DNA from: Microcaldota archaeon
GTDB lineage: Archaea > Micrarchaeota > Micrarchaeia > Micrarchaeales > CABMGC01
DNA: 51,064 bases
Reading direction: 5' to 3'
Assembly (NCBI GenBank): GCA_021850705.1
Contig: JAJZKU010000005.1
Location: 1 to 51,064, forward strand
Part shown: positions 24,632 through 32,196 of the stretch, piece by piece
Layout of the letters: each line of letters starts with the position of its first letter
How positions within the stretch are numbered: the stretch's first letter is position 1
Program-made: the position numbers and the translations under genes
The notes under the pieces: model-generated
Databases searched by the model: none
Told to the model about the DNA's origin: nothing
Seen by the model: the letters and a program-made list of their open reading frames with translations, nothing else

Positions 24632-24728
24632 AACTGCCTTTTGGAGAGGATTTATATTTTTATTCGTTGCTATCTTTATGGTAATTTCGCTTCTTATCCG
24701 TGATTAAGACGATTAAACGAGTGATATA

Positions 24729-25325
24729 GTGTACTATATAGATACGATAAAGGATTCGGTGAGTGTATCGCCAATATACTTCGGGGAGAACATAGACGAA
24801 GGAGTTGAGAAGATACTCAGGACCAAATATGAGCGTACGCTAGACAAGGATCTGGGAATAATACTCGCTGTATTCAATGTAAGGGAGATAAGCGACGGCC
24901 GTATAATACCTGGCGATCCTTCTACTCACCATGACGTCACATTTGATATATTGGCATTCAAGCTTGAGGTAGAGGAGGTAGTAGTGGGAGAGGTCTCCGA
25001 ACTTGCAGACTTTGGATGCTTCATAAGGATAGGGCCTATAGATGGCCTTGTACACATGTCGCAGATAACCAGCGACTTCATAAGCTATGACAGGAAGGCA
25101 GGCGTTTTCGTTTCAAGGAACACAGGCAGGAGCCTGAAGAAAGGGGATGTTGTCTTCGGCAAGGTCTCATCGATAAGCCTGAAGAACAGCATAGGAGATG
25201 CAAAAATAGCGCTTACAATGCGCCCTGATGGACTTGGAAAGTATGAATGGATAAAGGAACCCAAGAAGGAGCGCAAGCCTATGGGAAGCAGGCCAAGAGG
25301 GGGCAAAAGGCCGCCTAAGAAATGA
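24729..25325 (+). CDS. rpo7: DNA-directed RNA polymerase subunit Rpo7 (RpoE')
   Basis: 198 aa from a GTG start. The N-terminal tip domain is followed by an S1/OB domain (V-G-E-V-S-E-L-A-D-F-G-C-F-I-R-I-G-P-I-D-G) at about 80-160. A basic, Pro/Arg/Lys-rich tail follows. Rpo7 pairs with Rpo4 as the polymerase stalk that binds emerging RNA. The usual downstream partner spt4 follows after 16 nt. Confidence 0.95.
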   Translation: MYYIDTIKDSVSVSPIYFGENIDEGVEKILRTKYERTLDKDLGIILAVFNVREISDGRIIPGDPSTHHDVTFDILAFKLEVEEVVVGEVSELADFGCFIRIGPIDGLVHMSQITSDFISYDRKAGVFVSRNTGRSLKKGDVVFGKVSSISLKNSIGDAKIALTMRPDGLGKYEWIKEPKKERKPMGSRPRGGKRPPKK

Positions 25326-25341
25326 AGCATAAGGGATTTTT

Positions 25342-25530
25342 ATGGAATTAGCGTGCAGAAAGTGCAATCTGATAATATCGCAGGGGAATACCTGTCCGGT
25401 ATGCAATGCCTCTGAGCTGACTTCGAAGTGGAGCGGCTATATAGCTATGCTCAATGTAGAGAAATCAGACGTGGCTAAGAAGATGGAGATAAAGGTAAAC
25501 GGCTCTTATGCTATAAGCATAAATGGCTGA
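25342..25530 (+). CDS. spt4: Transcription elongation factor Spt4 (RpoE'')
   Basis: 62 aa, the normal archaeal size. A zinc ribbon, A-C-R-K-C (C5, C8) and C-P-V-C (C18, C21), is followed by S-K-W-S-G-Y, the strand that contacts Spt5 NGN. Spt4 with Spt5 clamps RNA polymerase for processive elongation. It is in an operon with rpo7. Its stop abuts the stop of the convergent FKBP gene with no gap. Confidence 0.95.
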   Translation: MELACRKCNLIISQGNTCPVCNASELTSKWSGYIAMLNVEKSDVAKKMEIKVNGSYAISING

Positions 25531-26220
25531 TTATTTCTCCTTCTTTTCCTCTCTTGCATATCTCTCTTCCACTGATACGTTCTTCACATCATCCATCAGT
25601 CTGAATATCGCACTTACCATGGCTGACTTGTTTATGAAGTAGTCTGCGTCCTTGTTTACCTTGTCTCCGAACACTACCTTTACTGCTGCTCTCTCGCTCT
25701 GTGCCTCATCTGGCTTGAGCGCGTACATTTCAGCTATCGAGTCTACCTTCTCTTTCTCAGAATCCAGCTTCTTCACTACAGTAATATCGTATACCAGCTT
25801 CTCTCCTGCAAGCGGATGGTTTGCATCTACTACCACTCTCGCTGAGTTGACGCTCTTTACAGTTACTGCAGTACCGTCTATGTTCACGCGCATGCCAGGA
25901 ACCGGGTTTATATCACGCTCCCTGAAGTCGGATAGCTTCATGACTCTGACAAGATCCTCGCTCCGCTCTCCGAAGGCATCCTTAGGCTCTATCTCTACGG
26001 TCTTCTGCTGGCTTACCGCCATACCCTTTACCGCATCCTCTACGCCCTTGATTGCGTTGTTCTTGCCTATCACTATCAGCTGAGGGCCGTATCTGCCCTC
26101 TTCCTCGAATACACCCTCTTCCTTTGCTCTCTTCTCCATTGTAGTATAGACTATGCTCTTGTCTGACGCTCTGCGTGCAGTATAGTCTATAGTTACAAAA
26201 TCTCCGTTTGTAAACGGCAT
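25531..26220 (-). CDS. slyD: FKBP-type peptidyl-prolyl isomerase (SlyD-like)
   Basis: 229 aa. The FKBP core opens G-D-F-V-T-I-D-Y-T-A-R, contains I-G-K-N-N-A-I-K-G-V-E-D-A-V-K-G-M, and is interrupted by an inserted-in-flap domain ending N-H-P-L-A-G-E-K-L-V-Y-D-I, the SlyD pattern. About 75 extra C-terminal residues form the charged domain of long archaeal FKBPs. It is a cytosolic folding helper. Its promoter is the central TATA box shared with the gene at 26285. Confidence 0.9.
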   Translation of the reverse strand: MPFTNGDFVTIDYTARRASDKSIVYTTMEKRAKEEGVFEEEGRYGPQLIVIGKNNAIKGVEDAVKGMAVSQQKTVEIEPKDAFGERSEDLVRVMKLSDFRERDINPVPGMRVNIDGTAVTVKSVNSARVVVDANHPLAGEKLVYDITVVKKLDSEKEKVDSIAEMYALKPDEAQSERAAVKVVFGDKVNKDADYFINKSAMVSAIFRLMDDVKNVSVEERYAREEKKEK

Positions 26221-26246
26221 AAAATCACACTACTATTATATGGCTC

Positions 26247-26256
26247 ATATTTAAAA
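26247..26256. promoter_or_regulatory. Shared central TATA box, FKBP gene (left) / membrane protein gene (right)
   Basis: The element atatttaaaa is centred in a 64-nt gap, about 31 nt from the left start and 34 nt from the right start, repeating the layout at 24219-24229. Confidence 0.5.
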
Positions 26257-26284
26257 GGTATTGGCATAATATGCAATAGATTAC

Positions 26285-26890
26285 ATGGACAGGAAAAAGA
26301 TGATTGAATTAGTAGGAGCGCTGTTCGTAGCGGCCATATTTTTGACATCGTATGCAGCTTTCTCTGGCAACAGCTCTAGAAATACGACAAGCACCTCCAG
26401 CACGGTTGCCACCTATTACGCAGTAGGCAGTACGAACGCAGCCATAACAGGATACAACAATACCTTATTTGTTAATGTAAGCTGCAAGGGAACCCTTCAG
26501 AATCAGACAGTTGATAAGATAAATGCAGTTGCTACGCAGCTGGAGAACAACGGCTCCGTACTGACTTATTCATCTTCTGGAAACAGCTTCCAGATAGGCC
26601 CGCAGAATATGAATTCCAAGAAGATATATGATTACATTTATACAAAGCTTGACTCCAACAGCACGAACTGCACAGTATTCAGCACAACTGCTACCGTGGA
26701 GCTTCCAGGCCTCATACAGATGGATGTCCAGGGGCAGAGCATAACGGCAAATGTGCCTTACAGCGTTGCTTTGCAGCAGATTAGCCTTACGCTGAACCAG
26801 TCGATGCCTTCTTCGCTTCCGCTAAGGGTAGCTGCACTTGTGACTGCGAATGGAATTGTATACGGCAGTCCTTCAATCACCAGGGAGTAA
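26285..26890 (+). CDS. Membrane-anchored external protein of unknown function
   Basis: 201 aa. A short basic N-terminus and one membrane helix (about 8-27) are followed by a Ser/Thr/Asn-rich stalk (28-45) and a compact domain with several glycosylation sequons and two cysteines, C67 and one near position 128. I do not recognise the fold. It ends one nucleotide before gltX, so the two are probably cotranscribed, but that pairing gives no functional clue. Confidence 0.75.
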   Translation: MDRKKMIELVGALFVAAIFLTSYAAFSGNSSRNTTSTSSTVATYYAVGSTNAAITGYNNTLFVNVSCKGTLQNQTVDKINAVATQLENNGSVLTYSSSGNSFQIGPQNMNSKKIYDYIYTKLDSNSTNCTVFSTTATVELPGLIQMDVQGQSITANVPYSVALQQISLTLNQSMPSSLPLRVAALVTANGIVYGSPSITRE

Positions 26891-26891
26891 G

Positions 26892-28601
26892 ATGGAGAAC
26901 TTATCGCATGTCATAAGGAAGTATGCTGTAAAGAATGCAATGGAGCACGGAGGTGCACGTGAGTCAACAGTGCTTGCCAAGGTTATCTCACTGGATCCTT
27001 CGCTGAAGAATGATATGAAGTCACTTGCGATGCAGATAGCTTCTGTAGTGAAGGAGATAAACGCAATGGACAAAGGCTCATTGCAGAAAGCTTATTCCGA
27101 ATACGAGGAAGAATTTGAGAAGGAGCACACGGAGAAAGCTGCAAAGAGCGCATCACACAACTTTTATGTAGAGGGAGTGGTAGAAGGAAATTTCAAGACA
27201 AGGTTTGCGCCTGAACCCAGCGGTTATATGCACATAGGCCATGCAAAAGCCGCCTTCATAGAGATGGAACTTGCAAGGATATACAAGGGTAGCGTAAGCC
27301 TTTATTTTGATGATACAAACCCTGCAAAGGAGAGGCAGGAGTTTGTTGATGCTTTGAAGAAGGATTCAAAATGGCTTGGGCTCTCCTTTTCAGACGAGTA
27401 TTACGCAAGCGACAACATAGAATATGAATACAAATGTGCAGAGAAGCTGATAAAGAAAGGCCATGCGTATGTCTGCTTCTGCAATGCTGACACTATTGGG
27501 GAGAAAAGAAGCGAGGGCAAAGGATGCGGCCATAGGAACCAGACTGAAGATGCAAACCTCAGTTTCTGGAAGAATATGATAAAGGGAGAGTATGATGAGA
27601 ATCAGGTCTCACTAAGGTTCAAGGGAGACATGCAGGCGCTTAACACTGTTATGAGAGACCCGGTACTGTTCAGGATAAAGAAGGATATTCACTACAGGCA
27701 GGGAGACAAGTATGTAGCGTGGCCTTCTTACGATTTCAATACTCCGATAGTCGATTCCATTAAGGGAGTAACGCATGCTGCAAGGAGCAAGGAGTATGAG
27801 TTGAGGGATGAGCTCTACTATAAGCTGCTGGAGCTTCTTGAGATGAGGAAACCGAGGATAATAGAGTTCTCAAGGTTCAAGATAATCAACAATATGACAA
27901 GCAAGAGGGATACCAACAAGCTCATTGAAGATGGATTTGTCTCAGGATATGATGATCCCAGGCTCGTAACCATATCTGCTCTTCGCAAGAGAGGGATAAG
28001 GCCTGAGGCGGTACGTGATTTTGTCCTTAGGTCAGGAATGAGCAGGTCTGAGAGCAGGTCAAGCATGGAGGAGCTCCTTGCATTAAACAGAAGGATTATT
28101 GACGATAGTTCAAAGAGGCTTTTCTTTGTAAGAGAACCGGTTAGGCTTGAGGTTGCAGGCATGGATAATATTGATATTAAACTTCCCCTGCATCCCAATA
28201 TTGATATGGGTTACAGGGAGTATAGATGCGGCAGTGCTTATTACATAGATAGTAATGATGCTGATGCGCTTAAAGCCGGAGATATGGCTAGACTGAAAGG
28301 AGCCTTCAACATAAAGATAACAGAGGTAAATGATGATCTGATAAAGGGAGAGTACAAAGGGACGGATAAGATTGATGCGCTTATAATTCAGTGGGTTTCC
28401 GATGGCAATTTCATGCAGTCAGAACTAACTTTGATAGGGGATCTGCTCAAGAATGATGAATTCAATAGGAAGAGCATGATAAAGGTGAACGGGTATGCGG
28501 AGGGCTATGCATCTGGGCTTAAGGACAATGATACGGTGCAGTTCGAGAGGATAGGCTTCTTCAAGTTTGATGCTGCGGAAAAGACCTTCTTTTCCTTATA
28601 A
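26892..28601 (+). CDS. gltX: Glutamyl-tRNA synthetase (archaeal type)
   Basis: 569 aa from the ATG at 26892. An archaeal helical N-terminal region (1-90, I-R-K-Y-A-V-K-N-A-M-E-H-G-G) precedes the class I HIGH motif M-H-I-G-H (H114-H117) and the K-M-S-K-S counterpart M-T-S-K-R. The C-terminal beta-barrels are of the GlnRS-like archaeal/eukaryotic type. Enzymes of this type usually also charge tRNA-Gln with Glu for amidation by GatDE; this is inferred from family knowledge. Confidence 0.93.
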   Translation: MENLSHVIRKYAVKNAMEHGGARESTVLAKVISLDPSLKNDMKSLAMQIASVVKEINAMDKGSLQKAYSEYEEEFEKEHTEKAAKSASHNFYVEGVVEGNFKTRFAPEPSGYMHIGHAKAAFIEMELARIYKGSVSLYFDDTNPAKERQEFVDALKKDSKWLGLSFSDEYYASDNIEYEYKCAEKLIKKGHAYVCFCNADTIGEKRSEGKGCGHRNQTEDANLSFWKNMIKGEYDENQVSLRFKGDMQALNTVMRDPVLFRIKKDIHYRQGDKYVAWPSYDFNTPIVDSIKGVTHAARSKEYELRDELYYKLLELLEMRKPRIIEFSRFKIINNMTSKRDTNKLIEDGFVSGYDDPRLVTISALRKRGIRPEAVRDFVLRSGMSRSESRSSMEELLALNRRIIDDSSKRLFFVREPVRLEVAGMDNIDIKLPLHPNIDMGYREYRCGSAYYIDSNDADALKAGDMARLKGAFNIKITEVNDDLIKGEYKGTDKIDALIIQWVSDGNFMQSELTLIGDLLKNDEFNRKSMIKVNGYAEGYASGLKDNDTVQFERIGFFKFDAAEKTFFSL

Positions 28602-28641
28602 TTCAGTAAAGGTTTTTAGTCTTGAGTGAAAAGGTAACAGT

Positions 28642-29301
28642 ATGGAATTTGATAATATAATATGGCTAGGTCATGCCTCTTTTGCCATAAGGGCAGGTAG
28701 CAGGTTAGTGTATGTAGATCCTTTCAGGCTCGGCTCTTTCACTGAGCATGCTGATACAATACTGGTCACGCATCCGCATTTCGACCACTTCAGTGTAGAG
28801 GAGATAAATAAGATAGCAAATGAGGATACGGAGATATTTGTGCCTAAAGATTCGACGCAGGAAGTTAAAGTAGGCAAAGTCTCAGGTGTTGAGCCATTAA
28901 AGAGCTACTCTTCAAATGGGATACGATTCTCGACCCTTCCTGCTTACAATAACCAGAAGGAACGCATGCAGTTCCATCCGAGGTCAAACGGATGGGTAAG
29001 CTACATAATAGAGGCCAATGGGATTAAGATCTTCCATCCCGGGGATACTGACCATGTAAAGGAGATGGATACTCTTGATGTTGATGTTGCCATGCTGCCG
29101 ATAGGAGGTACGTATACGATGGACGTAGATCAGGCGATAGAAGCCGCTAAGAGGATAAAGGCAGAGACGTTCATACCTATGCACTATAAAGCCGTCCTTG
29201 GAAAGGAAAAAGCGGCTGAAGCCGAGCAGAAATTCCTTAAGAACGTGAAGAACAGCGTGCTGCTGAAAGAAGCTACTGAACCTTACTACTCTTTTGGCTG
29301 A
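28642..29301 (+). CDS. MBL-fold metal-dependent hydrolase (UPF0173 type)
   Basis: 219 aa. The metallo-beta-lactamase motif T-H-P-H-F-D-H (H-x-H-x-D-H) is intact, followed by H-P-G-D-T-D and P-M-H-Y. It belongs to the stand-alone UPF0173 family that begins I-x-W-L-G-H-A-S-F. The substrate is unknown. The last 29 nt overlap the 3' end of ksgA on the opposite strand. Confidence 0.87.
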   Translation: MEFDNIIWLGHASFAIRAGSRLVYVDPFRLGSFTEHADTILVTHPHFDHFSVEEINKIANEDTEIFVPKDSTQEVKVGKVSGVEPLKSYSSNGIRFSTLPAYNNQKERMQFHPRSNGWVSYIIEANGIKIFHPGDTDHVKEMDTLDVDVAMLPIGGTYTMDVDQAIEAAKRIKAETFIPMHYKAVLGKEKAAEAEQKFLKNVKNSVLLKEATEPYYSFG

Positions 29302-30070
29302 CAAGAGGCAGTATCTCCCTTGCAGTTGATAATATTTCTTCAGGACTCATTGCAAAGAGCCTCGATTCGTTATTCCTGAGCTTTTCGGACATGCTTAATG
29401 CATCATCTTTGGTAATTCCCAGGGAATGCCTTGAGTCTATGAATGCATTTCGCAATCTTTTCTTCTTGTGCTGCATCAGCAGGTTTATGATATGTGATTC
29501 TTCCCTGGTTATCTCGCTCTTTAATGGCTTTATATATATTACTGCAGAATCGACTCTTGGTATGGGAGTGAAGTTACCCTTCTTTACGTCCAGTATTTTT
29601 GTAACCCGAACGCACAGGTGTGACATTACACTAAGCCGCGAGTAATCCTTTGTGCCAGGCTCTGCAAGCATATGCTCTACGAACTCTTTCTGCAGGCATA
29701 GAACTGCCTGCAGCCTGTTATCTATAAGGAACTCTATGACCTTGCTGGACAGATTGTATGGAACGTTTGCAACCATGATATCTATCTTGTATCTTTCAAG
29801 CATCTCGTTTCCGAGCTTGAAGAAATCGGCGTTGATCAGCTCCAGGTTTTTATCCCTCATTGTTGCGGCGAGTATCTTGTATAGGGTTTCGTCTTTTTCC
29901 ACTGCCAGTACGAACTTTGCCTTTTCACAAAGCTTCTTTGTCAGTATTCCCCTTCCCGGCCCCAGCTCTATTACATTCTTCCCCTCAGCATGAACTGCTT
30001 CTATCTCGGCTATGTGTTCATTCACAAGGAATACCTGTCCCAATTTCTTTTTTGGCCTTGGACCCAGCAT
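29273..30070 (-). CDS. ksgA: 16S rRNA dimethyladenosine transferase (KsgA/Dim1)
   Basis: 265 aa. The start K-K-L-G-Q-V-F-L-V-N-E is the family N-terminus. The AdoMet site E-L-G-P-G-R-G-I-L-T and the catalytic N-V-P-Y-N-L (N-x-P-Y) are present. It dimethylates two adjacent adenines near the 3' end of 16S rRNA. The 3' end overlaps the convergent MBL gene. A TATA element about 25 nt upstream suggests leaderless expression. Confidence 0.94.
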   Translation of the reverse strand: MLGPRPKKKLGQVFLVNEHIAEIEAVHAEGKNVIELGPGRGILTKKLCEKAKFVLAVEKDETLYKILAATMRDKNLELINADFFKLGNEMLERYKIDIMVANVPYNLSSKVIEFLIDNRLQAVLCLQKEFVEHMLAEPGTKDYSRLSVMSHLCVRVTKILDVKKGNFTPIPRVDSAVIYIKPLKSEITREESHIINLLMQHKKKRLRNAFIDSRHSLGITKDDALSMSEKLRNNESRLFAMSPEEILSTAREILPLVSQKSSKVQ

Positions 30071-30091
30071 TTGAAAACCGATTAAAGCAGT

Positions 30092-30100
30092 AATATAAAC
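30092..30100. promoter_or_regulatory. TATA box in the ksgA (left) / propeller gene (right) divergent gap
   Basis: The element aatataaac lies 25-26 nt from the ksgA start and about 40 nt from the ATG at 30135, again in a 64-nt gap. A second AT-rich stretch (30104-30118) could serve one side. Confidence 0.4.
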
Positions 30101-30134
30101 TGTTATTATTAATTAATAAGTGTGCGGTAATGAA

Positions 30135-31454
30135 ATGAAGGGTCAATCTGCTATAGAATTCATAACAGTATATGGGTTTATGCTGATAATTGCTGCGCTT
30201 TTCATAGCTCTGATAGTGCTGTTCGCCTTCTCAGCCCAGGATTCGATACAGACTTCGCAATGCAGCGGCTACTCTGGGCTCTACTGCACTAGCGCGCAGG
30301 TAGCGTATAATGCCGTTGCCAGAAATTCCTTAGTATACTTAGCGCTTGACAGCGAACAGAGCGCTCCGGTAAATATCATTGGCATAAATGTTATAATTAA
30401 TAATGAGACTTATGCAGGAACCTGCGAGCCGTCTGTCGCTGCTCCCGCAGAGCGTGTAAACTGCACAATAGGGGTTAACTCCATAACTAGGAATGGGCAG
30501 CAGATAGTAGGTTCTTATACTATAAATGGGCAGTATTGCGACTCTCCTGTGTACAACGTCTCGGTAGAAGCATGCGCATACCAGAATGTGACATATACGG
30601 GATTCTTTTCCACATATGTTACCAACCACCTTAGCTTAGGTTATACGAATTATATCGTCCCTGCAAATGTGGTTGGGGTGGTAAGCGGAAGCTTCTGTTG
30701 CGTTGAAGGAATAGCATTTTCACCTTCAGGAAGCTACGCATATGCTACCGAATTTAACACAAATAAACTGGCAATAATAAACACGGCAACGAACTCGTTA
30801 AAAAATACCATAGATCCTGGCTTAAACGTCCCGTATGGTGTTGCCTTTGTTCCTTCCGGAGCTTATGCGTATGTAGCTAACTTGAATTTTGGAGGTTTTC
30901 CTTATATAAGCGTTGTAGATACTGCGACAGAGTCCCAGACAGGGAGGATTAATATCGAGGGAGTTAACCTGCTGCTGCTTGAAGGGGTGGCCGTTTCGCC
31001 TAACGGAGCTGATGCATGGTTAAGTGGATATGGAAATGTTATAGAACTCAATACTGCAACCAATACGATGACTCAGACTAGCACTGACATATCTAGTAGT
31101 GGATTAGTGATTAGCCCTAATGGGCAGTATGTCTACGTAATAGACCTGGGCACGGAGGATATACTGAAGATAAACACCACGACTGGAGATGTCGTAAGTT
31201 CTATCGGTTCTAGTATGATAGACAATCCCAGTGGTATTGCAATAACCCCTGATGGAAAGTATTTGTATCTGGCAAATACTAACTCAAATCAAGTATTAAT
31301 AATAAGTACAGCGACAGGCAATGTTATCAGTACGATTAACAATGGTTTCAGTCAACCTTCAGGGATAGCTATTGCGCCAGGAGGCTCCTATGGATATGTA
31401 GGTAATCCCGGATCTAGCAATGTGGTTATAATAAATACAGGAGGCTATAATTAG
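30135..31454 (+). CDS. Type IV pilin-like protein fused to a YVTN beta-propeller
   Basis: 439 aa from the ATG at 30135; a GTG 15 nt upstream is possible. The N-terminus M-K-G-Q-S-A-I-E-F followed by a long hydrophobic helix (to about 32) is a class III prepilin signal, cleaved before Q4 with E8 at the +5 position. A cysteine-rich segment (about 40-155) follows. Six YVTN/NHL-like blades of about 45 residues then run to the end, each marked by [S/T/V/A]-P-x-G-x-Y-x-Y. It is probably a surface-displayed propeller held in or beside a pilus. The fusion is unusual. Confidence 0.8.
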   Translation: MKGQSAIEFITVYGFMLIIAALFIALIVLFAFSAQDSIQTSQCSGYSGLYCTSAQVAYNAVARNSLVYLALDSEQSAPVNIIGINVIINNETYAGTCEPSVAAPAERVNCTIGVNSITRNGQQIVGSYTINGQYCDSPVYNVSVEACAYQNVTYTGFFSTYVTNHLSLGYTNYIVPANVVGVVSGSFCCVEGIAFSPSGSYAYATEFNTNKLAIINTATNSLKNTIDPGLNVPYGVAFVPSGAYAYVANLNFGGFPYISVVDTATESQTGRINIEGVNLLLLEGVAVSPNGADAWLSGYGNVIELNTATNTMTQTSTDISSSGLVISPNGQYVYVIDLGTEDILKINTTTGDVVSSIGSSMIDNPSGIAITPDGKYLYLANTNSNQVLIISTATGNVISTINNGFSQPSGIAIAPGGSYGYVGNPGSSNVVIINTGGYN

Positions 31455-31490
31455 TACTTAAAGGTACTTGGCTGCAATATTTAGATTGCC

Positions 31491-32141
31491 TTATCTTGAC
31501 ATGCTTGAAATTATGCTGCGGTATGTGGATCTTTTCTTTTCTATAGCCTTTATCCTGTTTGTCCTACGGCTTGCAATCCTCTTCAGCTTTACCGCCTTCT
31601 TTTTCCTGAAGAACTTGAATAATCCTGATTCTGTCACCTTTATCTCGTAATTCACCCTGCTCATGAAATCGGAATGCTTCTGGAGCAGATTGTCATAATA
31701 GACCGCCTTCCTGTTTATGTCTGATGAGAAATTGTCATAGTATTTTGCTATTGAGCTTACGCTTCGTGATTTGCAGGTTAGACCTATCAGGAGTAGAGTT
31801 GCAAGATCATTGCCGAATACAGAGGAATAACCTACTGCAAGAGCCTCTATATGCTTCAGGTAATCTTTTGTATCGTTTCTGGACATTGTCTTTGTATTCG
31901 CTATCACATTCGGCATGCAGAATATCTCGTAATCGTAGTTGTTCAATATGCCTTTAACATTTGAGATGTGGGTGTCGAGCTGGTCCTTTACCTCCTTGCT
32001 TTGCTGCCTTCCTGTTCCCAGTTCGGTCTCCCATCTTCTCCGTATTATATCCTTGAGAGCCGCTTTTTCCAAGCTCACCTTCTCCTGAGGCAGATTAACG
32101 CTAGTTCCTTCTCTGATCGCCAAACAACCACTTGCCCGCAT
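31491..32141 (-). CDS. Hypothetical basic protein
   Basis: 216 aa from the ATG at 32141; a TTG at 32159 is a weaker start. It has no signal peptide or membrane helix. It is mostly helical, with a hydrophobic central stretch (D-L-A-T-L-L-L-I-G-L) and a very basic C-terminal 40 residues (K-K-K-A-V-K-L-K-R, R-R-T-N-R-I-K) that could bind nucleic acid or acidic lipid. I do not recognise the family. It lies downstream of the AAA ATPase on the same strand, with a TATA-like stretch (about 32172-32185) between them. Confidence 0.6.
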   Translation of the reverse strand: MRASGCLAIREGTSVNLPQEKVSLEKAALKDIIRRRWETELGTGRQQSKEVKDQLDTHISNVKGILNNYDYEIFCMPNVIANTKTMSRNDTKDYLKHIEALAVGYSSVFGNDLATLLLIGLTCKSRSVSSIAKYYDNFSSDINRKAVYYDNLLQKHSDFMSRVNYEIKVTESGLFKFFRKKKAVKLKRIASRRTNRIKAIEKKRSTYRSIISSMSR

Positions 32142-32196
32142 ACCCTTAAAACGAAACAAACTCTCAAGTTAATATTTTAAATATATGTGTAACGGT

